From Calditrichota bacterium (GTDB lineage: Bacteria > Calditrichota > Calditrichia > Calditrichales > Calditrichaceae), in contig JAJRSN010000229.1 in NCBI GenBank assembly GCA_024278715.1, forward strand, positions 1 to 38,447: 38,447 nt of DNA, read 5' to 3'. Each line of letters begins with the position of its first letter. Positions within the stretch are counted from its first letter, which is position 1. This document shows, piece by piece, positions 1 through 7,726 of this stretch. The notes under the pieces were generated by a model that was not told the DNA's origin, made no database searches, and worked only from the letters and a program-made list of their open reading frames with translations. Made by a program: the position numbers and the translations under genes.

Positions 1-1
1 C

Positions 2-454
2 AATATTTACTTTCCCAACGGGCGGCGCGATCACGGACGCGTGGATTACAAACTGGAGTTTTACGCCGAGCTGCTGAAAATTATTGACGCGCGGCGGAAT
101 CGCGGAGAAAGAGTGATCATAACCGGCGATTTTAATACGGCGCACAAAGAGATCGATCTTAAAAATCCTAAAAACAATCAAAACACATCCGGTTTTTTAC
201 CGCAAGAAAGGGAATGGATCGACCGTTATCTCGAAAACGGCTGGATCGATACCTTTCGTCATTTTTACCCGGATCTTAAAGATCAATACACCTGGTGGAG
301 TTACCGCTTCAACGCCAGAAAGCGGAACATCGGCTGGCGCATCGATTATTTTTTGATTTCCGAAAATTTACTGCCCTTCCTTAAAGAGGCATTTATTCTT
401 CCGGATGTCATGGGCTCGGATCATTGCCCGATCGGTATTGAGCTGAAATTTTGA
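2..454 (+). CDS. xth: Exodeoxyribonuclease III, 3' part (5' end outside window)
   Basis: The frame is open from base 2 and has no convincing start inside the window. The residues before the first GTG (NIYFPNGRRDHGR) already match the family, so the gene is cut by the window edge. About 150 C-terminal residues of a ~255-residue enzyme are present. Visible motifs are the YKLEFY helix, the catalytic GDFN loop (bases 125-136), a Trp-Trp segment near base 292, RIDYF, and the terminal SDHCP motif carrying the catalytic His. Exonuclease III is a Mg-dependent exonuclease and AP endonuclease of base-excision repair, acting in the cytoplasm. It converges with the phosphatase gene after a 40-base gap. 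The family call is sure; the length upstream cannot be judged. Confidence 0.95.
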   Translation, partial: NIYFPNGRRDHGRVDYKLEFYAELLKIIDARRNRGERVIITGDFNTAHKEIDLKNPKNNQNTSGFLPQEREWIDRYLENGWIDTFRHFYPDLKDQYTWWSYRFNARKRNIGWRIDYFLISENLLPFLKEAFILPDVMGSDHCPIGIELKF

Positions 455-471
455 GCAAATCTGCCGTTCGC

Positions 472-490
472 CGGTTTTGACGCCAAACCG
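472..490. terminator. Possible shared terminator hairpin between convergent genes
   Basis: A 6-bp stem CGGTTT/AAACCG with a 7-base loop lies in the 40-base gap between convergent xth and the phosphatase gene, followed on the plus strand by TTTATTA. The stem is short and the T-run poor, so this is a weak call that rests mainly on position. Confidence 0.35.
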
Positions 491-494
491 TTTA

Positions 495-1307
495 TTAAAA
501 GCTTTTCAACGCTTCTTTCCGCTTTTTTGCTTTTTCCGTTTCGCTCATTTTCCAGTGGTAATCATAAACCGCGCCTTCCCATTCGCCATACATGGGATTG
601 GGCAGCACAATGAATTTTTTACCGAACTGGTCTTTCAGGCGGTCGGTTTCGTTAAAGCGGTCTTCAACTGTTTTTTTCTCAAACACCTGGGCAAAATCGT
701 TAAGATTGTCACCGATCAAAAGAATAATCTGATGGGTTTTGGCAATGATTTGCCGTCTGCTTTCTTTACTTGAAGTTTCTTTTCTCAAATAAAGATGGCT
801 TTCGGTTGCCTGCGGGAATCCGGCTTTCTGTAGATTACTTAGCGTTTTTTGCAATGTTTTGATTTTGCGGTTGGAAACGTAAAAAATGTCCGCTCCCTTT
901 TGAGCGGCAAATTGCAAAAAGGGTACCGCGCCGGGAATTGCTTTTGCCGCTGCTTTGCCAATCCACTCGTCCCAGCCTGCGGGATAGGATTGATCGGTTT
1001 TGATCAGGTAAGCTTCGTAAGGGCTGTTGTCCAGAAGGGTTTCGTCTATATCCACAATCACCGCGGCTTTTTTACTCGCGGGCAGGGTGTCCAGTGCGGC
1101 ATTCAGTCGAAGTTTGGCAATGTTAAAAGCCTGGTAGCAAAGCGCCCTAACTTCCGCCGCTGTTTGCACGTAAAGCACGGACATCACCAGATGTTCATTT
1201 TTTGAAGATTTTGACGCATCCGGATTTTTGTTTGAGCAATTGAAAACAAAAAAGGCGATGCTAATAAAGGCGAGTAATAAGAACGGACGGGTATTTTTTA
1301 GGTTCAT
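495..1307 (-). CDS. HAD-superfamily acid phosphatase, lipoprotein e(P4)/class B type
   Basis: This is a 270-residue protein with a lipoprotein signal peptide: basic start, hydrophobic run, then FNC with Cys24 as the likely lipidated residue. HAD motif I reads DIDETLLDNS, with the nucleophile Asp86 and general acid Asp88. HAD motif III appears as IGDNLNDF near the C-terminus. Between them lies the conserved WDEW...PGAVPFL cap region and a YVSNR motif typical of the lipoprotein e(P4)/OmpP4 family. These enzymes remove phosphate from nucleotides or other monoesters at the outer membrane or in the periplasm, often for NAD/nucleotide salvage. The ATG is preceded by GGAAGGA. The family is clear; the substrate is not readable from sequence. 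The gene is monocistronic and convergent with xth. Confidence 0.9.
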   Translation of the reverse strand: MNLKNTRPFLLLAFISIAFFVFNCSNKNPDASKSSKNEHLVMSVLYVQTAAEVRALCYQAFNIAKLRLNAALDTLPASKKAAVIVDIDETLLDNSPYEAYLIKTDQSYPAGWDEWIGKAAAKAIPGAVPFLQFAAQKGADIFYVSNRKIKTLQKTLSNLQKAGFPQATESHLYLRKETSSKESRRQIIAKTHQIILLIGDNLNDFAQVFEKKTVEDRFNETDRLKDQFGKKFIVLPNPMYGEWEGAVYDYHWKMSETEKAKKRKEALKSF

Positions 1308-1527
1308 GACATATCCTTCCGGTTTGTTTGAATGTCCCGATTTGCCGGGGTTATTTCCGTGGCATGACGTAAAATCCGCTTTAAATACTTGTTAAATCAG
1401 AATTATTTTACGCAAAGATCAAATAATCTTCCAATTATTTTAAAAATAATTTTTTCAATTAAAGGTTTTTTGTCTATCTTAAAATAGGGTCAAATTACCT
1501 TATTTGATTATAAGAAAGGAATTTAAA

Positions 1528-2046
1528 ATGTCCTCCTTGTTTTATTATCCGATTAATTTTTTCAAGAAGCTTTACATCAAAACACTTCTTTTCTTTTTGG
1601 GTAAGGCTTTTGTGGCAGCCGGAAAATTGATTCCCGAAGTTCAGGAAGAATTAAAAAATTTTGAAAACGGTTTGCTGCTCACTATGACCGTCATGCCAAA
1701 CGGACCGGAAATGAAATTACTTTTCTCCGGAGAAAAAATCAGTTTTGCCAAAAAGCTGCCTCAAAGCTCTCCGGAGAGGTTGACCATAACAATCAAATAT
1801 CTTGAAGCGGCTTTTGTTATGTTTACCTTTCGGGAAAGCACTTCTGTCGCTTTTGCGCGATCGCGGATGACAGTAAACGGCGATCTTGGGAAATCAATGG
1901 CTTTTGTCCGTTGTTTGAATTGGGTTGAATTTTATCTTTTGCCGGCGATTTTTGCCCGTCGCGCTTTAAAACGATATCCCGCTCATTCTGTTTTTAAAAA
2001 GACGATGACAAGAGTAAAACTATATTCGAGACTTTTATTTGTTTAA
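1528..2046 (+). CDS. SCP2-like (sterol-carrier-type) small protein, first gene of alcohol/aldehyde dehydrogenase operon
   Basis: This is a 172-residue protein. I chose the ATG at 1528 because AAGAAAGGA lies just upstream; a TTG 24 bases earlier lacks this support. The N-terminus has a hydrophobic, amphipathic segment (IKTLLFFLGKAFVAAG) that could touch a membrane but is not a clear signal peptide. The middle (about residues 45-140) follows the SCP2 pattern: alternating strands, then LTITIKYLEAAFVMF, then RMTVNGDLGKSM, resembling the 'kikGDlg.am' end of SCP2 domains. SCP2 domains bind lipids or other hydrophobic ligands. The dehydrogenase gene starts 21 bases after this stop, so the two are surely co-transcribed. 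The SCP2 assignment comes from pattern reading; a ligand-presenting role is inference. Confidence 0.6.
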   Translation: MSSLFYYPINFFKKLYIKTLLFFLGKAFVAAGKLIPEVQEELKNFENGLLLTMTVMPNGPEMKLLFSGEKISFAKKLPQSSPERLTITIKYLEAAFVMFTFRESTSVAFARSRMTVNGDLGKSMAFVRCLNWVEFYLLPAIFARRALKRYPAHSVFKKTMTRVKLYSRLLFV

Positions 2047-2067
2047 TGAAATCGAGGGGAAAACCCG

Positions 2068-3273
2068 ATGTCAAAGACATTTTTTGAATTTTTCAGTCCG
2101 GTTAAAATTTTAGCCGGTTTTAATGCGCTTGAAAATATTCCGTTTGAATTATCGCTTTTAAATGTAAAAGAACCCTTATTAATTACAGATCCCGGGGTGG
2201 AATCGGCTGGTCTTTTAAAATCAGTTGTTCGGGTGTTAAAGGATACCGGAATAAAACCTCCGGAGATTTTTAATGATGTTCCGCAGGATTCTTCCATGTC
2301 CGTGGTGGCAAAGGGAGCAAGCCTGTATCGTGAAAAAGGCTGCGACGGATTGATTGCGCTTGGCGGGGGATCGGTGATTGACACGGCAAAAGGGATTAAT
2401 ATTTTGGTTAGCGAAAACGCGGATGATCTTAAAAAATTTAGCGGGGCGGGAGTTTTGAAGAAACAGTTAAAACCGCTGATGATCATCCCCACAACTGCCG
2501 GAACCGGTTCGGAAACCACGCTTGTGGCGGTTATTACCGATCCGGAAACCGGAAACAAAGTGCCCTTTGTCTCGCATTTTTTAATTCCCGATGTAGCCAT
2601 ACTCGATCCGAGGATGACTCTTACGCTTCCACGGCAATTAACCGCCGCTTCAGCAATGGATACTTTAACTCACGCTGTAGAAGCTTACACGGGCTTGGCA
2701 AATAATACGGTTAGTGATGCGCATGCCTGGTCTGCCGTTCAAGTTGTTTCCGAAAACTTGTTTGCGCTTTTTGAGAAGCCCGATGACCGGCAGCTTCGCT
2801 TGAATCTTTCCGTTGCCGCAACACAGGCGGGAATAGCGTTCTCCAATTCCATGGTTGGCGTGGTTCATACCCTGGGACATTCGGTCGGTGCGGTTTGCCA
2901 TGTGCCGCATGGTATGGCGATGAGCGTTTTATTACCCCACGGATTGGAATACAATCTTGAAAACGGCGGCGAATCGTATGCTAATGCTCTGGGAAAATTG
3001 CTTTTACCCCTTGCCGGAGAAGATACTTATCTGAATACCGCCAAAAACGAAAGACCCGCCGCTGTGATTAAAACGATTCGCGATTGGAAAAACAGGTTGC
3101 AAAAAATATCGGATTTACCCTGTACTCTTAAAGAAACAGGCAGGGTGCAGAAAGACGATCTTGTGCCCATCGTTCAGGTCTCGTTAAGCGATGCTTCATC
3201 CATTTACAATCCGGTTGAAATCGACGCCGAGGACGCATTGAACATTTTGACCAAGGCTTATGAGAATTGCTGA
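2068..3273 (+). CDS. Iron-containing (group III) alcohol dehydrogenase
   Basis: This 401-residue protein has the usual length and layout of the Fe-ADH family: an N-terminal Rossmann-like half with GGGSVIDTAKG (Gly99 onward) and PTTAGTGSE for NAD(P) binding, then a helical metal-binding half. Aligning by eye to E. coli FucO, the four iron ligands are all present as Asp198, His202 (MDTLTHAVEAY), His267 and His281 (HSVGAVCHVPHGM). It should interconvert a primary alcohol and an aldehyde with NAD(P) in the cytoplasm; chain length is unknown. RBS GAGGGG precedes the ATG. It sits between the SCP2-like gene and an aldehyde dehydrogenase, so alcohol-to-acid oxidation is the natural reading, but the ADH could run in either direction. 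Confidence 0.93.
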   Translation: MSKTFFEFFSPVKILAGFNALENIPFELSLLNVKEPLLITDPGVESAGLLKSVVRVLKDTGIKPPEIFNDVPQDSSMSVVAKGASLYREKGCDGLIALGGGSVIDTAKGINILVSENADDLKKFSGAGVLKKQLKPLMIIPTTAGTGSETTLVAVITDPETGNKVPFVSHFLIPDVAILDPRMTLTLPRQLTAASAMDTLTHAVEAYTGLANNTVSDAHAWSAVQVVSENLFALFEKPDDRQLRLNLSVAATQAGIAFSNSMVGVVHTLGHSVGAVCHVPHGMAMSVLLPHGLEYNLENGGESYANALGKLLLPLAGEDTYLNTAKNERPAAVIKTIRDWKNRLQKISDLPCTLKETGRVQKDDLVPIVQVSLSDASSIYNPVEIDAEDALNILTKAYENC

Positions 3274-3307
3274 TTTCACGGAATCAGAAAATTTGGAGGG
3301 AACACTA

Positions 3308-4882
3308 ATGTCCGAAACAAGCACGACCAAATGCGTTAATCCCCTTACCGGTGAAATTCTTGGGGAAGTATCGCAGCATTCCACAGAAGATGTTTTAAAG
3401 GCAATCAAAAAAGCGCGGGAAGCTCAAAAAGTCTGGAAAGAATATTCTGTTAAGGAAAGAGTTCTGCGATTAAAACCGATAAAGAATTTTATTGTGGATC
3501 GCGCCGATCAGATTGCGGAGACCATTTCTCGTGATTCGGGCAAAGTGCGTTTGGATGCAATGGTAACCGAAGTCATTAACTCCCTCATGGCGTTAAGTTA
3601 TTACAGCCATAAAGCCCCGGCTTTCTTAAAAGATCGCTGGATTAAGCCCGGGAATCTTCTGATGGCGAATAAGTGGACCAAATTGATTTGTGTGCCTTAT
3701 GGGGTGATCGGAATTATCACGCCCTGGAATTATCCGTTTACAATCGCTTTTTCCGAAATTATTCTGGGATTGATTACAGGCAACGCCATACTTTTTAAAA
3801 CAGCCTCCGAAACTCAGATGGTCGGGCATATTTTGAAAGAAGCGGTAGAACAGGCTGATTTGCCGGAGGGTCTGTTTCATTATTTAAATTTGCCGGGTAC
3901 TGTTGCCGGCGACGCCTTTTTGGAAGCGGGTGTAAATAAATTGTTTTTTACCGGCTCCGTAGCGGTTGGCAAATATCTGATGAAAAAAGCGAGCGAAACA
4001 TTAACGCCCGTCAATCTTGAATTGGGCGGAAACGACGCCATGATTGTCTGTGAAGACGCCGATCTTGAACGCGCCGCAACAGGCGCCGTGTGGGCGGGTT
4101 TCTCAAACGCCGGGCAATCGTGTGGCGGTGTGGAACGAATTTACGTTCATCAAAATGTTTACAAACCGTTTTTAAAAATTTTAAAAAAGAAAATCGAACA
4201 ATTCAGAATAGGGTACCCATTTGGCTTTGATATCGACATGGGCGGAATTACAACTAAAAAACAAATGAATGTTGTTAACCTGCACATTGAAGATGCGCTT
4301 TCCAAAGGAGCAAAAATTTATGCTCAATCCGAACTGCCGGACGATTCAAACTATCAAAATCTAATGCACGCTACCATTCTGACGGACGTGAAACACGACA
4401 TGGATGTGATGCGCCATGAGACCTTTGGACCCGTTGTGGGAGTGATGTCTGTTGAAGATATGGATGAAGCCGTTCGACTGGCTAACGATTCCTATCTCGG
4501 GCTCACGGGCTCGGTCTGGTCGCGTGATCGTAAAAAAGCCGAAGTTATTGCTAGAAAAATTCAAGCCGGCGTGATAACCGTTAACGATCACCTGATGAGT
4601 CACGGGCTGCCGGAAACTTCGTGGGGCGGATTCAAACAAAGCGGTATCGGACGTTCTCATGGTCAATTGGGTTTTTACGAAATGACTCAGCCGCAAATGA
4701 TTGTGCATGATTTTATGCCGGGCGTTAAAAAGAACGTGTGGTGGCATCCGTATTCGCAAAATGTGTACGAAGGCATGAAGGGGATGATCGATTTTCTTTA
4801 CAATCGCAACATTTTTATTAAGATTAAAGGAATGATGAAATTACTGCGCACGTTTTTGCGTACTTTTCGTGCGGGTGAATAA
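3308..4882 (+). CDS. NAD(P)-dependent aldehyde dehydrogenase with basic C-terminal extension
   Basis: This is a 524-residue ALDH superfamily enzyme. The ATG at 3308 is preceded by GGAGGG. An earlier in-frame ATG at 3260 lies inside the ADH gene and lacks a good site. Core motifs are TPWNYPF (cofactor/Asn oxyanion region), FFTGSVAVG, general base Glu238 in LELGG, nucleophile Cys272 in GQSCGG, and HETFGPVVG. The E-to-C spacing of 34 is normal. After the catalytic core the chain runs on for roughly 55 residues containing WWHPYS and a C-terminal stretch rich in Lys/Arg, Phe and Leu, which could be an amphipathic membrane-contacting tail. It oxidises an aldehyde to the acid and probably takes the product of the upstream alcohol dehydrogenase, 34 bases away. 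Substrate unknown. Confidence 0.92.
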   Translation: MSETSTTKCVNPLTGEILGEVSQHSTEDVLKAIKKAREAQKVWKEYSVKERVLRLKPIKNFIVDRADQIAETISRDSGKVRLDAMVTEVINSLMALSYYSHKAPAFLKDRWIKPGNLLMANKWTKLICVPYGVIGIITPWNYPFTIAFSEIILGLITGNAILFKTASETQMVGHILKEAVEQADLPEGLFHYLNLPGTVAGDAFLEAGVNKLFFTGSVAVGKYLMKKASETLTPVNLELGGNDAMIVCEDADLERAATGAVWAGFSNAGQSCGGVERIYVHQNVYKPFLKILKKKIEQFRIGYPFGFDIDMGGITTKKQMNVVNLHIEDALSKGAKIYAQSELPDDSNYQNLMHATILTDVKHDMDVMRHETFGPVVGVMSVEDMDEAVRLANDSYLGLTGSVWSRDRKKAEVIARKIQAGVITVNDHLMSHGLPETSWGGFKQSGIGRSHGQLGFYEMTQPQMIVHDFMPGVKKNVWWHPYSQNVYEGMKGMIDFLYNRNIFIKIKGMMKLLRTFLRTFRAGE

Positions 4883-5724
4883 AAAGCAACAATGACCGCA
4901 GATGAACATAGATGACGCTGATCGCGCAGATTAATTTTTCCTTATTTGGATTTTTAGTGCTTTAAATAAGAGAATTTGTTTCAATTTCAATATTAAATTC
5001 AATTTTCTTTGTGTTCTTTGTGACTCCTTTGTGTGCTTAGTGGTTATTATTTACCGCAGATTAACCTGATTTCACAGATTGCGCTTATTAAATTGTTGGT
5101 TTTTTGATCCTTAGCGCTTAAAATCAGGAGGGTTTGTTTTAACTGCAATTTTGACTATAGATTTTTCTGATTCCGCAGATTGTGCCGTAACAGAAAAATT
5201 GTGGGATACCTTTTTGATATTCATTGCGATGATTTTGCATTATGTGTAAATATTTCCGCAAAAAGCTATGAAAAAACCGTTTGCGGATCAGATGAAATTC
5301 AACGGGTTTATTTTGCGCCAATCTCATAAAATTTTGATTAAAAGTTTGAATTTTCGTTTTCGGGCAAAGTCTCCGGCTTTTTCGGAAGTGTGATGCAATC
5401 AATATTTCCCGTTTTGGGGTAAAAGACAAAGCGATTTTTCCTGAATTGCTGTGGCGCTTAATTTACAATATTTATCGTCATAAGTCCCTTGTTACATTTC
5501 TAATAAAGTTTTATTCTTTTGCTAACTTTTTATTGCTATTATTTGCAAATGATTTTCAATATTATTATACTTAAATACCGCTATCTAAGATTTGAAAATA
5601 AAATTATTATGCGTGAAAAGACAGTAAATATTCAAAATGGTAAGATTCCCTATATCTTGTCAAGACTCTTTTACCGATTTTGTTTAAATTAAGAATCTAT
5701 TTTAAAACCCGATTAGGAGGCGTT
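4883..5724. repeat. Gene-poor region with degenerate 'CGCAGATTAA'-type tandem repeats
   Basis: This is about 840 bases without a credible gene. GCAGAT-containing blocks occur near 4895-4935, 5053-5080 and 5165-5182, interleaved with a 'CTTTGTG...' tract at 5006-5044. Two longer copies can be aligned by eye: 'TTTTTAGTGCTTTAAATAAG...TTTGTTTCAATTTCAAT' from about 4950 and 'GATCCTTAGCGCTTAAAATCAG...TTTGTTTTAACTGCAAT' from about 5107, giving a period near 155-160 bases. The part from about 5460 to 5700 is AT-rich and probably holds the promoter of the following secreted-protein gene. TATATCTTG at 5651-5659 is a near match to the Bacteroidota -7 box, but I would not call it firmly. Confidence 0.55.
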
Positions 5725-7470
5725 ATGCGGAAAACTCTATTTTTATTTTTAGTGGCGTTACTGCCTGTGGCTCTTTTTGCTCAGGCGAGCGATTTATTCA
5801 TTTCCGAGTATATTGAAGGAAGCAGTAATAACAAGGCGTTGGAAATTTTTAACGGAACAGGCAGTCCGGTTGATCTGTCCGTTTATGAGGTGTGGATTAT
5901 CAGCAACGGCGGGAACTGGGCTGAAAAAACCATCAGTTTAAGCGGAACCGTTAACGACGGGGATGTGTATGTGGTTGCCAACAGTTCGGCGGATGCCGCA
6001 ATTTTAAATGAGGCGGATCTAACCACAGGAAGCGCGTCATGGAACGGAGATGACGCCGTGGGTCTGGCAAAAAACGGAACGTTAATTGACGAAGTAGGCG
6101 AGGAGGGCGCGGATCCGGGAACGGGATGGGACGTAGCGGGCGTAACCAACGCCACGGCTAACCATACCTTGATTCGTAAATCCGATATTACTTCGGGATC
6201 GACCGACTGGGCGGCTTCAGCCGGAACCAACGCTGATAACTCGCAATGGATAGTTCATGATCAGGACTATTTTACGGATTTGGGACAGCACACCTTTAAT
6301 CCCTCTAACAATACCACCGTTCAGTTTGCTTCTTCAGCCGCCTCGGTTAATGAAGGCGACGGAACGTACGATCTTGTGGTAACCATTTCTAATCCTGATG
6401 CCACAAACGCTACAACTGCGGATGTCGTTCTGATTTCCGGTGATCCGGCGGATTTAGGCAATTACACCACTCAAACGGTAACCTTTCCCGCAGGAAGTTC
6501 GGATAATCAGATTGTAACAATTACCATTACCGATGATTCCGAATTAGAGGGGGATGAAGATTTTACCTTTGAGCTTCAGAATGTCAGCGGCGGAAATAGC
6601 GCAACCACAGGTTCGCCCTCGCAGTTTGTGTTAACGGTGATTGATAATGAAACCCCGGCAGTGCCCGACATTGTAATCAACGAAATCATGCAAAATCCCA
6701 ATGCTGTGGCTGATAGTGATGGCGAATGGTTCGAATTGTACAACAATGACAGCCAGGCGGTGGATATTAACGGCTGGACGATCAAGGATGACGGAAGCGA
6801 TTCGCATTTAATAGATAACGGCGGTCCGTTGACCATTGATCCGGGCGATTACCTCGTGCTTGGCATTAACGGAGATCAGGCTACTAACGGCGGCGTGGTT
6901 GTGGATTATGTTTACAGCGGATTTACGCTTGCCAACGGCGCGGATGAAGTCGTTTTAATATACAGCGACGGCACAACCGAGGTGGATAGGGTCAATTATG
7001 ACGGAGGAACCACTTTCCCCGATCCCACGGGCGCATCCATGGAATTAAAGAATCCCGGAATGGATAATAATGCGGGCGCTAATTGGGGAGAAGCTCTGTC
7101 CCCTTACGGCGACGGCGATTTAGGCAGCCCCGGAGCGCAGAACAGTATTTTTGTAAGTGTGATTGAAGACAATCCCGTTCTTTCGAGTGACAGCTATCAA
7201 ATTTTTCCGAATTATCCGAATCCCTTCAACCCTTCAACTACAATACGAATCAGCGTTCCTCAACAAACCGCTGATGTTCAGGTTTTGATTTATGACGTTA
7301 CCGGTAAGAAAATCCGCACCTTGTTTAACGGAACGATAAATAAAGGAGCTCACGAGTTTAAATGGAACGGATTTAATGACTTTGGGAGCATGGTTTCCAC
7401 GGGCGTTTATTTTGCGCTTCTGAAAACAAAGAATGCCTCAAAATCCGTCAAAATGATGCTTTTACGTTAA
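5725..7470 (+). CDS. Secreted lamin-tail-domain / Calx-beta protein with type IX-style sorting tail
   Basis: This is a 581-residue protein. The ATG at 5725 follows TAGGAGG and opens a clear signal peptide (MRKTLFLFLVALLPVALFAQ). Domains in order: a first lamin-tail-like domain (about 22-195; FISEYIEGSSNNKALEIFN); a Calx-beta-like domain (about 200-310; SVNEGDGTYDL, DDSELEGDEDFTFEL), a fold that often binds calcium; a second lamin-tail domain (about 315-480; IVINEIMQNP, GEWFELYNN); and a C-terminal tail (about 495-581) with FPNYPNPFNPSTTI, VLIYDVTGKKIRTL, GVYFALL and basic final residues. Such tails direct secretion and surface attachment through type IX-like systems in FCB bacteria. The likely job is cell-surface adhesion or scaffolding; no catalytic motif is seen. 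It is followed by a strong terminator, so probably monocistronic. Confidence 0.88.
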   Translation: MRKTLFLFLVALLPVALFAQASDLFISEYIEGSSNNKALEIFNGTGSPVDLSVYEVWIISNGGNWAEKTISLSGTVNDGDVYVVANSSADAAILNEADLTTGSASWNGDDAVGLAKNGTLIDEVGEEGADPGTGWDVAGVTNATANHTLIRKSDITSGSTDWAASAGTNADNSQWIVHDQDYFTDLGQHTFNPSNNTTVQFASSAASVNEGDGTYDLVVTISNPDATNATTADVVLISGDPADLGNYTTQTVTFPAGSSDNQIVTITITDDSELEGDEDFTFELQNVSGGNSATTGSPSQFVLTVIDNETPAVPDIVINEIMQNPNAVADSDGEWFELYNNDSQAVDINGWTIKDDGSDSHLIDNGGPLTIDPGDYLVLGINGDQATNGGVVVDYVYSGFTLANGADEVVLIYSDGTTEVDRVNYDGGTTFPDPTGASMELKNPGMDNNAGANWGEALSPYGDGDLGSPGAQNSIFVSVIEDNPVLSSDSYQIFPNYPNPFNPSTTIRISVPQQTADVQVLIYDVTGKKIRTLFNGTINKGAHEFKWNGFNDFGSMVSTGVYFALLKTKNASKSVKMMLLR

Positions 7471-7479
7471 AACAATTAT

Positions 7480-7500
7480 GCCCCCTCGAAGGGGGCTTTT
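7480..7500 (+). terminator. Rho-independent terminator after lamin-tail protein
   Basis: GCCCCC/GGGGGC stem with a 5-base loop (TCGAA) at 7480-7496, directly followed by TTTT. It lies ten bases after the stop codon and is a strong, simple call. Confidence 0.85.
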
Positions 7501-7726
7501 CCATATTTCGCCTGAATTATTTTCTTTAATATTGTAAAAAGTCTCAGTTTTAAATCATTATTGTTTTTTTTATCAATCTTTTCAAAAAAAATCCGAATAT
7601 AAAAATAACGTTGAGAATGAAACTAGTTTTCAATATTTTTGTAAAACTATGATATTCATCAAGAATAAATGAATCGAAAACACTATAATATTTATACAAA
7701 GGATTGAATAAGTTTTTGGAGGAAAC

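Noticed and set aside
3260-3307. Longer N-terminus for the aldehyde dehydrogenase
   Set aside because: The upstream ATG lies inside the alcohol dehydrogenase gene and has no RBS, while ATG 3308 has GGAGGG. The extra residues do not match the family.
5139-5429. A 96-residue minus-strand open frame in the repeat-rich region
   Set aside because: Composition is basic and unstructured, no RBS or family features, and it overlaps the GCAGAT repeats. Treated as chance.
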